Below, one piece after another: positions 10,634 through 20,100 of a stretch of DNA of 64,000 nucleotides. The notes under the pieces were generated by a model. It saw nothing but the letters and a program-made list of their open reading frames with translations. It ran no database searches and was not told where the DNA came from. Origin of the DNA: Hexactinellida sp. DTS-2022 (lineage: Eukaryota > Porifera > Hexactinellida). Both the position numbers and the translations under genes were made by a program. Every line of letters starts with the position of its first letter. Within the stretch, counting starts at the first letter, position 1. The DNA lies in contig JAPNXP010000016.1 of the NCBI GenBank assembly GCA_028753945.1, forward strand, positions 2,202,001-2,266,000. Reading direction: 5' to 3'.

Positions 10634-10861
10634 GGATGTTTATAAGACGCTTCTATTCAACAAGGGGAAATATAATTCTGATATCTTTCTTTACTTTCTA
10701 TTTACGTATACTCAATATCCATATATATTTGGTATTTAACAAATACTCAATTAATGAATCAATTGATTCCCAAACAAAACTATAATCGTATAATAGTCCA
10801 TACACAAATCGAAATAAGAATAGCAGATAATCAATAGTTAGCAGCGTTGAAAGCACACCAG

Positions 10862-13030
10862 TCACTGGTCGTATTGACTGTACTGGCTGTAAGCAGGATA
10901 ATAATAGTAAGGAGGATATATAGTGGGGTAGGAGTAATGCTGTATGTATTGAGAAGAGTAGAGACCTGAATAGGGGTATGTTGTCGGATTGAAACTCTTT
11001 GGAACAAATTCAGTTATTTCTATGTCTTTCAATTCGAACTTCTTTAACTGGATAGCTCCATGTTCTGGTGTACTACTGGTAACAGAGTTCGGACTCCTAT
11101 TATAATCTTTGAATTTATCTGGTAAAACAAATTCGGAATCTTCATTTGGTATTTCTTCAGTTTTAATTTCACCATCTTGTACAGTTTGTAGCTTATTCTT
11201 TTTCTCCCTGACAACTTCAGAATATTCGTCTTGTTTCAGAATTACAAGTTTTAACAGTTCTTTGTATATCTCCTGTCTCCCGTCATAATTCAGGATTCCC
11301 ACAATACTCACTATCGTTTTAGGCTTGCATACACTGAAACTAAGTGAGTGCTTAGTCAGTGCGAATATAACCTGTATATTCTGTCCGCTACACTGTTTGC
11401 AAATCGTAGTTATTTGGTGCTCGAGTCCCCCCACAGCCCTGCTTCTCTCCAGGTCGCGAGCTATAACAATACACTTCAAGTTCTCCACACGCAAATGCTT
11501 TGTAACTTCGTGAAATCCGAACACAAGTCTCTTCTTCCCTTTAGACTTTATCTTATTCAAATCGTGCTGTCTGGCTTGTAGCTTCATTAGCTCGTAAAGC
11601 AATTTATTTGTAAGTTCGTCAACCTTTTTATCAGGCATCTGGTTGCAGTATTCGCGAAACTTTTTCGTGTGCAACCCTGGCAAACCCTCTCCGATAAAAC
11701 TAAATTCGAATGTTTTAATTTCCAATTTAGATGTCTCAGGTTTGGATACGATCTCTTCTTTCTCAATTGAATCTTCATTCTCTGCCAATTGCTTATCTTG
11801 TATGTTATTTATAATGACGTCATCTTGTTGTGTGGCCTGTTCTTTATCTTCCCCTATGTCCTCGGTTTTTATAGCACTGCTTATTATATTTGTGAGTGAA
11901 TTCGTATACTCAGGAGTAGTTTCATGTTCGTTCAAGTCTGAATCAATAAAACTTATTCTTATTTCCGGTAGAATCATATCTGGCTGCTGTGTATCCTCGT
12001 GGCTAGGCTGTCGCTTCAAATCCTTCTGAAGTTTCATTAATCTTCTTTCCTCTAAAACTAGTCTCTTTAGTTTGGTCGGTTTCTTGTTTTTCGGTGTAAT
12101 CCTCTCCTTCCCTCTTCGCACGAGTGGGGCCGTAGAGTCTAGCAAGTTTCTAGGCGTGGCCTGACTCCTGGGGTTGATTAACGCTTTGGAGCGAGTAGGG
12201 ACAACAGATACCCCGGTTGATATTTTTGTTTTGTTCGTAGGCGCCTCTTTCAGGACATCACTCAAGTTGAGTGATACTTCGTTGACAGATCTCAGATAGT
12301 GGGAATCAGTCTTTTTCTTTTTAGATTTCTTCGGTTTATTTGGTTTTTGTGGAAGTGCAATCACGCCTGGTCTTCTTGTGAATCCTGTCTCTCCTTTTGG
12401 GAATTTCTGGTTTTCCTTTCTACCAGAAGATTCTGTTCTTCTCTCAAAACAACGTCCCTTATCGCCGCCTTCGTATGTCTGTCCATTCTCTCTCCTCCTG
12501 TCTGTATAAGCGTATCGTCTGGGGGGCGAGTAGTTTCTACCGTACTCCCTTTTATCATCATTTCTAAAATTCTCTCTTTTACTATCGCTGCTAAAATAGT
12601 CCTTTTTATCACTGCTAAAATAGTCCTTTTTAGAACCATTGCTAAAATACTCCCTTTTAGTATCATTGGTAAAATACTCCCTTTTATCATTGCTAAAATT
12701 CTCTCTTTTACTATCACTGCTAAAATTCTCCCTTTTAGTATCACTTCTAAAATACTCTCTTTTATCATTGCTAAAATAGTCCTTTTTACTATCATTGCTA
12801 AAATAATCCCTTCTAGAATCATTGCTAAAATAGTCCCTTTTAGTATCGCTGCTAAATTTATTGCTAATATGGTTTGTTTGTTTCGTAATCGGACGGTTTG
12901 TTATCGACTGGAAGGGAGTGTTGTGTTTTGTGTTTATTAGCGGAGATGGCGTGGCTGTGGGTTTGTCTGGTGTCCGTTTTTGCTTTTGCTTTACAACTTT
13001 AGTCCATTCGTCGTCAGAATTAGAAGCCAT
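10862..13030 (-). CDS. SECISBP2: SECIS-binding protein 2 (selenoprotein synthesis factor)
   Basis: A 722-residue single-exon protein that binds the SECIS element of selenoprotein mRNAs and recruits the Sec-specific elongation factor to recode UGA. The SECIS-interaction segment is at about residues 290-330 (LLDSTAPLVRRGKERITP, KNKKPTKLKRLVL), closely matching the DSSAPLMKKGK region of human SBP2. The L7Ae/L30e-type RNA-binding domain is at about 450-610 (KKFREYCNQM, LVFGFHEVTKHL, NIQVIFALTKHSLS, IVSIVGILNYDG). Residues about 58-165 are degenerate short repeats around YFSNDSKR. Residues 215-240 are Lys-rich. The C-terminus has ITEFVPKSFNP and a Tyr-rich tail (IYPPYYYYPAYSQYSQYDQ). Its presence implies that this organism makes selenoproteins. 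Confidence 0.93.
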   Translation of the reverse strand: MASNSDDEWTKVVKQKQKRTPDKPTATPSPLINTKHNTPFQSITNRPITKQTNHISNKFSSDTKRDYFSNDSRRDYFSNDSKKDYFSNDKREYFRSDTKRENFSSDSKRENFSNDKREYFTNDTKREYFSNGSKKDYFSSDKKDYFSSDSKRENFRNDDKREYGRNYSPPRRYAYTDRRRENGQTYEGGDKGRCFERRTESSGRKENQKFPKGETGFTRRPGVIALPQKPNKPKKSKKKKTDSHYLRSVNEVSLNLSDVLKEAPTNKTKISTGVSVVPTRSKALINPRSQATPRNLLDSTAPLVRRGKERITPKNKKPTKLKRLVLEERRLMKLQKDLKRQPSHEDTQQPDMILPEIRISFIDSDLNEHETTPEYTNSLTNIISSAIKTEDIGEDKEQATQQDDVIINNIQDKQLAENEDSIEKEEIVSKPETSKLEIKTFEFSFIGEGLPGLHTKKFREYCNQMPDKKVDELTNKLLYELMKLQARQHDLNKIKSKGKKRLVFGFHEVTKHLRVENLKCIVIARDLERSRAVGGLEHQITTICKQCSGQNIQVIFALTKHSLSFSVCKPKTIVSIVGILNYDGRQEIYKELLKLVILKQDEYSEVVREKKNKLQTVQDGEIKTEEIPNEDSEFVLPDKFKDYNRSPNSVTSSTPEHGAIQLKKFELKDIEITEFVPKSFNPTTYPYSGLYSSQYIQHYSYPTIYPPYYYYPAYSQYSQYDQ

Positions 13031-13868
13031 TTATTTATTCTAAAACTATTGGAAGAGTTGAAGATAATCGTGTAACATGTAAAAAGAGTAGTTATATATA
13101 AATCTATGAAGATTGTTCTCATTGGAAATCAAATTCTATTCTCTTCTAGTCTACGGCGTTTCACACGCATGACTACAATACATCTATACAATAATTTATG
13201 TAACTAAAAAATCCTATTTTACAGAATTTTAGACTTCATTTTACATTCCTCAACTGACATCAATATACACTAAGGAGAATATTTTAGGCAAATCAGTTCT
13301 AAATAGCTACAGTGAACTCCCGTTATAACGAAGTCGGATATAACGAAATAACCGCTTATAACGCGAATTTGATATTTCCCCCCAGAGCAATAAATGCATT
13401 AATTAATATTATCCGCTTATAACGAATATCCAGATATAACGAAGGAATTTACAGGTCCCAAGTTTATAACGAGAGTTGACTATATACCCGCAGATGGATT
13501 CTTGTCCATAATTATCACAATCAGAGTGTCTAGTTACACTGTGTGGCTGGCTATCAAGTATGTAGATAGTTGGAGAACTTATAAATTTACTGTTTTAGCA
13601 GCAACCACGTTATTACCACTTCTCATTTCTACTCAATTACAGCTAACTCTCGTTATAACGAAGTGCTTGGGACCTGTAAATTCCTTCGTTATATCCAGAT
13701 ATTCAATATAAGCAGATAATAATCAGTGCATTTAGTGCTCTGGGGAAAATCTCCATTTCGTTATAACTAGAGTTCATTGTATTTCTGAATTGTAGGAAAA
13801 TTTAGGCCCATTATAATTTTTATATTACTATTCGATTGATTATAGGTGTGTAGTGTGTAGTGTACAGC
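13031..13868. other. Intergenic region with two family A MITEs
   Basis: Separates the divergent SECISBP2 and ZAR1-like genes. It holds family A copies at 13310-13483 (CAGTGAACTCCCGTTATAAC...) and 13640-13779 (CAGCTAACTCTCGTTATAAC ... AACTAGAGTTCATTG). No other gene is apparent. Confidence 0.7.
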
Positions 13869-14309
13869 ATGTCCCAGTCCCACAGCTATCCACCCTTTCC
13901 ATACCGGGAGCACGGGCGCTGCGACATAGTACCACACATGGAGATATGCAGCCTCGTGTTCGACTGGGGACACAAGGACACATCTCCGGGTCGATACTTT
14001 GGGAAGTTCGAATGCGAAAGCTGCGATAATTCCTGGCACAGCGCCTGGACCTGGCTGGGGAGAGGACAGAAGTGCCGAGAATGTGTGAGAGAGTCCGGAT
14101 GGGAAAATGTTGGTTATACCCACCCTTATGAAGTAGCGCCGCGGAGAATCCCAAAGGGACCTAGGGTCCCGGGGAAAAAATCTATTCACATTTATCAAGA
14201 CTGTGAATACTGTGCTGAGCTGTGTGGCTCTGTTAGAGTAAAGCCAACATACCACGCATGCGAGAAAGTTAGACCTGGAGACCCGTATGCAAGGGCTTAT
14301 CGTCGCTAA
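13869..14309 (+). CDS. ZAR1-like 3CxxC zinc-finger protein, paralogue 1
   Basis: A 146-residue protein from the ATG at 13869 (MSQSHSYPPF); an upstream GTG in frame is ignored. The zinc region reads GKFECESCDNSWHSAWTW then GQKCRECV, followed later by DCEYCAELCG and a final HAC. This C-x2-C / W-x-SA-x-x-W / C-x2-C / C-x2-C pattern is the 3CxxC finger of ZAR1 (zygote arrest) proteins, which bind mRNA in oocytes of vertebrates. The N-terminus lacks other recognisable domains. A close relative lies 700 bp downstream on the same strand. RNA-binding function is inferred from the family. Confidence 0.75.
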   Translation: MSQSHSYPPFPYREHGRCDIVPHMEICSLVFDWGHKDTSPGRYFGKFECESCDNSWHSAWTWLGRGQKCRECVRESGWENVGYTHPYEVAPRRIPKGPRVPGKKSIHIYQDCEYCAELCGSVRVKPTYHACEKVRPGDPYARAYRR

Positions 14310-15014
14310 CTAACTAACTACTTCTACTTTCTTTTTTCGCTAACTACTTTCTTCTTCAAAGCTAAGCAATACTCAATATAATTCTGCCTTCTATAATTCT
14401 ATATTTTCTACTAAGTACACTGCCTATTCGCGATATATTTTTCAAAATGACGAAATTCCCCTATAATATATAAATTGATTTTGTAAAGGGCTAAAATTTA
14501 TTAATTTAAAAGGGAACTTTGAACTTATATTATAGTGATTTACTCCACCAAATATTTCAATTAGAATACTATATCAATTTATAATGGATTTTCTGAGTCA
14601 TGAGGTAGGTAGGAATTCGGAGAAAACCTACTATTGTCCACGCTGTGACTATCAAGTGAACTTTATTGATAACATAAAATTATAAAAGCAGCTTTAGCCT
14701 AATAATGGATAATAAGTAATTATTGAAAATTAATGATTTATTTGATTTTTTCTAAAAATATGTAGCATTGATTTGAATGAACAAAACTCAAATTTTATAA
14801 TAGCTATTCAATTGCTATTTGCACAGTGAATATAGTTTGTAATATTACGTCGTAATAACTACGATTGAAATAGTTTTCGCCCATTTCAAATAGTAAAAAT
14901 CAATTTATTAAATTTTATTTAGATTTAGATTTACTTAAAAATCATTGTTTTACTATCCCTGCCCTGCTTAGTCTTCCTATAACTCCTTAGCAAGTTATCA
15001 ACAGGTCTGTTAGA
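14310..15014. other. Intergenic, AT-rich; one possible micro-ORF
   Basis: No transposon ends stand out. A 33-codon ORF at 14584-14685 (+) encodes MDFLSHEVGRNSEK then TYYCPRCDYQVNF. A single CPRC pair is too little to claim a gene. Confidence 0.4.
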
Positions 15015-15422
15015 ATGGCATTAGTATACCCCGTGTACGCAGTAGGCAGTGTAGGCGGCCACACGAGATCCCACAGACGGCATCCGACCCGTCGGCAGTA
15101 CGGCTACTTCCGGTGCGAGGAGTGCAAGCACGTCTGGGAGAGCGCCTGGGCGTGGGAGGGCTGGGGACAGAAGTGCAGGCGCTGCACCGACAGAGAAGAG
15201 TGGGACGACGTGGAGTACACAGATCCCTTCGATCTGAGACCGCTGATGAGGCGACAAGAGCTAGAGACTGTCTACAGGAGGGAGGGGAGGGATTGGGATC
15301 CAAATCGGAGGAGGAGGAGTTCTCCTAATGACCATTATTATCAGAACTGTGAGTTCTGTGCTGAGTTGTGTGGGTCCACCCAAACGATCCCATCGCATGC
15401 TGCCTGCAAGGAAAGAGCCTAA
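15015..15422 (+). CDS. ZAR1-like 3CxxC zinc-finger protein, paralogue 2
   Basis: A 135-residue protein with the same plan as its upstream neighbour: GYFRCEECKHVWESAWAW, GQKCRRCT, then a basic region with RRRRSS, NCEFCAELCG and AACKE. The finger GYFRCEECK..WESA is very close to the GYFHCKDCKTRWESA core known in vertebrate ZAR1/ZAR1L. The coding region is clearly more GC-rich than its surroundings, unlike most genes here. Tandem arrangement with paralogue 1 suggests local duplication, but the two have diverged strongly outside the cysteines. Confidence 0.8.
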   Translation: MALVYPVYAVGSVGGHTRSHRRHPTRRQYGYFRCEECKHVWESAWAWEGWGQKCRRCTDREEWDDVEYTDPFDLRPLMRRQELETVYRREGRDWDPNRRRRSSPNDHYYQNCEFCAELCGSTQTIPSHAACKERA

Positions 15423-15923
15423 TTATAGGATCTGTTGACTGAGATAATTTGTTCCCTAAAACATTAATTAACCTTGAGTTGTTATTTTCGTATTACGTAT
15501 ATATTGATTGTTAATTCCATTCATTCATTGAAGAGATAATTGAAACATTATTTCGGAAATACATTACTTCTAAGTACAGCCAGCTAGGTTCAATTATTAT
15601 GAAACATTCAAGGGACCAAAAATTGTGTCATAATAGAGAGGCTTCAGAATATGCGAACTCAACTTAATACAAACCCTATGAAAGTTGTTAATTTGGACCA
15701 TAAGGCTTGCTCATAATTAAAAGTTTTCCAAATAAGTATACGAAAAATTGTTCGCAATAACACTGTAATTAACAACATTTGTTTGATACGAATAGATTAA
15801 TCATATTTATATTTGTAATATTATTTATAACTTTGAATGCTGTTCTTCAATATATAGGAATATCATGTGTTAATTAATTAACATTATATATGTGATTATA
15901 TTATAAGTGTGATAGCTTATACG
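15423..15923. other. Intergenic, with family D MITE remnant
   Basis: About 15585-15770 matches family D (ATTCAAGGGACCAAAAATTG, TTCATAATAGAGAG-type blocks, ending near ACTGTAATTAA). Otherwise AT-rich, with no gene seen. The convergent ZAR1-like and CFAP141 genes end on either side. Confidence 0.55.
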
Positions 15924-16349
15924 TCATATTCTCTCTGTATAGAACCCCATGCCCAGACTGGTTAGTTCTTTCTGTATGTTTCTATCTTCTTGTTCGAAAA
16001 GTCTCCTCAGCTGATCCTTTCGGTCTTGTATCAGAACTTTGTTCGCTAAGCTCTCTTCTCCTTTCATCTGCTTAATTCTCCGCAGAGCTCCTCGCTCCAT
16101 GCATTTGTTTTCTCTGTCGTTTGTCCATTCAGAAAGATGTTCCTTCCTTTCTCTCTCTTGCTTTTGTTGCTCGAAAGTTAGCAGTTCTTTCTCCCTCATG
16201 GCACGCTCGTACGAATGGTGCGTAGTTATAATGGGACTTGCAGGTGGCTTGGATTTGTCGTACACGTAATTGCTAGAAAACTCTGTCATTAGAGTTGGCT
16301 TCTTTACTGATTTAAGCATCCCTACTCCTTGCTGGAATGTTCTTAACAT
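15924..16349 (-). CDS. CFAP141: CFAP141-like ciliary microtubule inner protein
   Basis: A 141-residue single-exon protein from the ATG at 16349 (MLRTFQQGVGMLKSV). It is highly charged and helical (KELLTFEQQKQERERKEHL). Its C-terminus LFEQEDRNIQKELTSLGMGF followed by YTERI closely resembles the end of human C1orf189/CFAP141 as I remember it (LFEKE...QELNQMGKAFYVERF). That protein sits inside the doublet microtubules of motile cilia. The match is confined mainly to this C-terminal motif, so the name is likely but not certain. It implies a ciliated organism. Confidence 0.65.
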   Translation of the reverse strand: MLRTFQQGVGMLKSVKKPTLMTEFSSNYVYDKSKPPASPIITTHHSYERAMREKELLTFEQQKQERERKEHLSEWTNDRENKCMERGALRRIKQMKGEESLANKVLIQDRKDQLRRLFEQEDRNIQKELTSLGMGFYTERI

Positions 16350-17150
16350 TTTCAATTTATGAATTTGAGTAAGCCTAATTAACTGTTTGGGAAACGCGCC
16401 TTTTGCGATTGTCTTTTTAATAAAAAGAATCTTTCAGATATTTTATGATGTATTTTGTGTTTATTTCTGCTTTATTTATACCAGCCGAATATTGATTTGC
16501 ATTTGTGGACATTCAATTAGGAATGATTTAAATCACTACCCGATGTTATGTTATATAATTAGACTATCGATTTGTGTAAAGACACAAAAATAGTATCAAA
16601 ATATCAGGCGTTTCGTAATATTTAGACTATATTATATAAATCCTTGTTATCATTTGTAAATTAATGATCTTGCTAATATTGCTCAGACAGAGCATCTTAG
16701 TACACACATTGGAATTATATCCAAATTGCTTTCTACTCACTAACTAGTGGTTCATTGGCTCATTACATCGTACTATTTTTAGACATGTACTCCTGATTAT
16801 AACTACAGGTGTCTTATACAGCCTCTAACAAAGGAAGTATAACTTAAGGTCTTAATTTCTAGCAAAATATTAAATTATATTATAATTTATAACTACTGTC
16901 AGGTTCTTTTATTACGAACATTCAAGGCATCAAAAATTGTGTTCATAATAGAGAGTCTTCATAATAAGCGAACTCAACTTAATACAAACCCTATGTAAGT
17001 TGTTAATTTGGACCATAGGGCTTGTTCATAATGAAAGTTCATTTTAAGCAGACGAAAAATTGTTCACAATAAGCAGACCTAACTGTAATATATATATCCC
17101 AAATCACACATTAGTTTAATGAGGTACTATTTACATTTCTGGTATTTAGT
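16350..17150. other. Intergenic between divergent CFAP141 and RAD51B
   Basis: Contains a family D MITE at about 16895-17085 (CTGTCAGGTTCTTTTATTAC ... AAGCAGACCTAACTG). No gene is seen in the remainder. Confidence 0.6.
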
Positions 17151-20100
17151 ATGTGTGATAAGAAGGTAGACATCTACACAGTGCACGGATATAAGAAGCT
17201 TACACGGGTGAGACCGCACATCCCAAGCAAGCTCTTAGATTCCTTCTACAAAGCTGGAATAGTTACATGTAAGGTAGAATATCCTTATTTGTACTATAGG
17301 AAGTTTAAAGTGGAGATACTCGTCTCTGTAAATGATAAATAGTTTGAAAATATTCTCTAACAAGCCCCACATAATTTAATTGACTCCTTATACACAATCT
17401 TTGTGCTTGTGATATACCCACATGTTTGTATATCAGATTGAGTTCAAACTCGAGGTTCCTAAATCAATAGTTTACAGACCTCATTACCTTTGCGAACAAC
17501 AAATTAGATAATTATTGATTAAATGTTTGTGTAATATAATATGTTGTATCGAGTCAGGTATATTGAACTTAATTGAAGACTGTTTGTACATCCCCCAATG
17601 ACTAAATAAGCTTATTATTATGGATAATTATTATCTAAGTTCACAAATATGCTTTGTAGGATTTCATGCTACAGTCCCCCCTTGTGTTGACAAAGCAGTT
17701 AGACATTGATTACCAGGAATACCTCGCTCTCAACAGATTGATTTCAAACTCAATCTCTCCTATTTCGACAACGGTAAAGCAAACTTTATTCCTCTATGAT
17801 GTATTATATGATGCACAGTGAACTCTCGTTATAACGAAGTGCTTGGGACATGTAATTCCTTCGTTATATCCGGATATTCGTTATAAGCGGATAATAATTA
17901 ATGTAATTATTACTCTGGGGGGAAATATGAAATATCCATTTCGTTATAAGCAGGTATTTCGTTATATCCGACTTGGTTATAACGGGAGTTAACTGTATTT
18001 TCCTCTATAATGTAATATGATGTAATGTATATTAATGTCTATTAGGTTTTGTCGCTACTTAATACTATCGGATATTCTCTGAGAACTGCCTTGCTTCAGG
18101 TAGACTCTGCTCTGCAAGGAGGCCTGCCTCCAGGAATTTTAACAGAGGTGCGTTAACAGTTAGTGGTATTATTATTATTATTTTTATTATTATTATTAGG
18201 TCATTTGATTCAGTTAACAGTTAACAATTAGTGATATTATTGCATTTATTGGGTCATTGATTCATTCGTGAGTCGTCACGTATTACGACAGTGGTTCCCA
18301 ACCTGGGTCCACGGACGGCAGTAAGGGGTCCACAAGATCTCAAAATTTGTATTACAGTCAATGGGAGGGAGTCCACATAAATTTGCTATAAAAATTTGAG
18401 AATCGCTGTATTTTATTTCCATTATTAAATTCATACTACAGTAGATGTCGGATATAAGCACACCAGTTATAAAAACATATCGGATATAAGAACACTATGT
18501 TGGGAAACTGTTACCATATACCTTGTATAATTTATGTTGGTTATAAGAACATGTCGGTTATAAGCACATTAAGTGCAGTTCCCAACGATGTGCTTATAAC
18601 CGGCATCCACTGTATTAGGTTGTTTACATTAAGTGTCATTTCTTGACCCCATTAAAAATGATAATTTACAATTTATGCAAACTTACAGAGATTTCAATCG
18701 TTGTCAAATACAATGAATAACTTTCCCCCCTTGGTCCCTATTCAAATCTTCTTAATATTTGGAAAGTAGTTTAATATATAAGTTTGTACTGTACAACTAA
18801 AATGAAAGAATACAGCTGGGATAACTGGGATAACTTTTTACAAATTATTTTACAAAATATTTTAATTTATAAATTCAATTTTTCTCTTCTCCCATTCAGT
18901 TATTTCTTTTCTATCGAATTGTCTCCTTTCATTCCTACATCTAAAGTGAAACTATTTGTAATTAATTATACAGTAAAACCTCCAATAGTGATCACCATCA
19001 TGAAATGAACTCCAAAATATGAACACTTTTATTCGGTCCCACATTTCCCTATTGTTTTAGACACACTTTATGATAAATCACGAAAAGTGAACACTTCCTA
19101 AAAGTCAACATTTTGGCTGGTCCCCAGGGTATTCACTTAGGGTTTACTGTACATTAATTGAATACCAAGAGATTAGTTAATATATACCTTCTCCATTCTG
19201 TTCCATTTTCTCCTTTTCGTCTACGTTCCTCTCCTCTAGTACTATACCCAATTCTATATACAACAATTTTATTATAATATCAGTCAAAATAGCAGACTTG
19301 ATAAAATGACTTACCATATCCACTCAGTCTCTTTTCCTTCTCAGATGAGCTTTCCTCCTTTGCAGCTAAATAGTAACTTGTTAATTCGGAATTTCCACTA
19401 ATTATTTACTATAATATATGATAATATATATCACTGGATATACCAGTAAAGTTAAAATTTTTATTTTTTTGAATTTGTACTTTTTAAATTTGTATTTTTG
19501 TCCGTGTTCTACTAATAAAAATGATACCACAGTTACAGTAGAACTCGGTTATAAGGTACCCCCTCGGGAATGGGAAATTGTGGTACGTACCACCCCAGAT
19601 ACGTTATAACCGATTTCTACTGTATTACACTTACAGTTGCTTTTGCTTGTATACTTTGCGAATGGGTCCAATATCCCTGGGTGCTTTCTCGCTAGAGATT
19701 TCTTGAACTCGAGTTCTCTTGCCTCTGCATCAGTAATCCTCTTATCGCCCGTATTTACGGTGGTATCTTCATCCTGTATGTCTTTAGCCTTGAAGAGCAC
19801 GTAGTACAAACGTGGGCCGAAGAAAGCTAGCAGAATCGTAGCGGCTATTAACATTAGACAAATGTTCTGCACTAACTGCTTGTATATAATGAACTCTCCG
19901 GTAAGAACGAATACTAGAGTCACATTTGCGAACATTATCACAATGAGAGAGAAAGACGCATACATTATATGCACTGATTCGCGGTAATTCTTTGGATACG
20001 TACGAGTTAGGATCGCGAAAAATAACAGGATTATAACTGATAGGATGAAGATTGCGTAAATAATAACAGTAAACGCGATGTGAGGGCTCATGCAGGTTAG

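Larger units (their letters stand above)
8618..12240. repeat. Tandem duplication, unit 2 (3,623 bp)
   Basis: Second copy of the 5267-8617 segment. The extra length comes mainly from an expanded 21-bp repeat in gene X and a 3' segment of SECISBP2 that unit 1 lacks. Its right end at 12240 is inside the intact SECISBP2, where CGTAG continues to GCGCCTCTTTC rather than SDHAF1 sequence. Confidence 0.92.

Noticed and set aside
12299..12940. Long ORFs on both strands opposite or out of frame with the SECISBP2 N-terminus
   Set aside because: They are products of the repetitive YFSNDSKR-coding DNA read in wrong frames.
13767..14255. 162-codon antisense ORF over the first ZAR1-like gene
   Set aside because: The opposite strand has the conserved zinc-finger pattern; this is its shadow.
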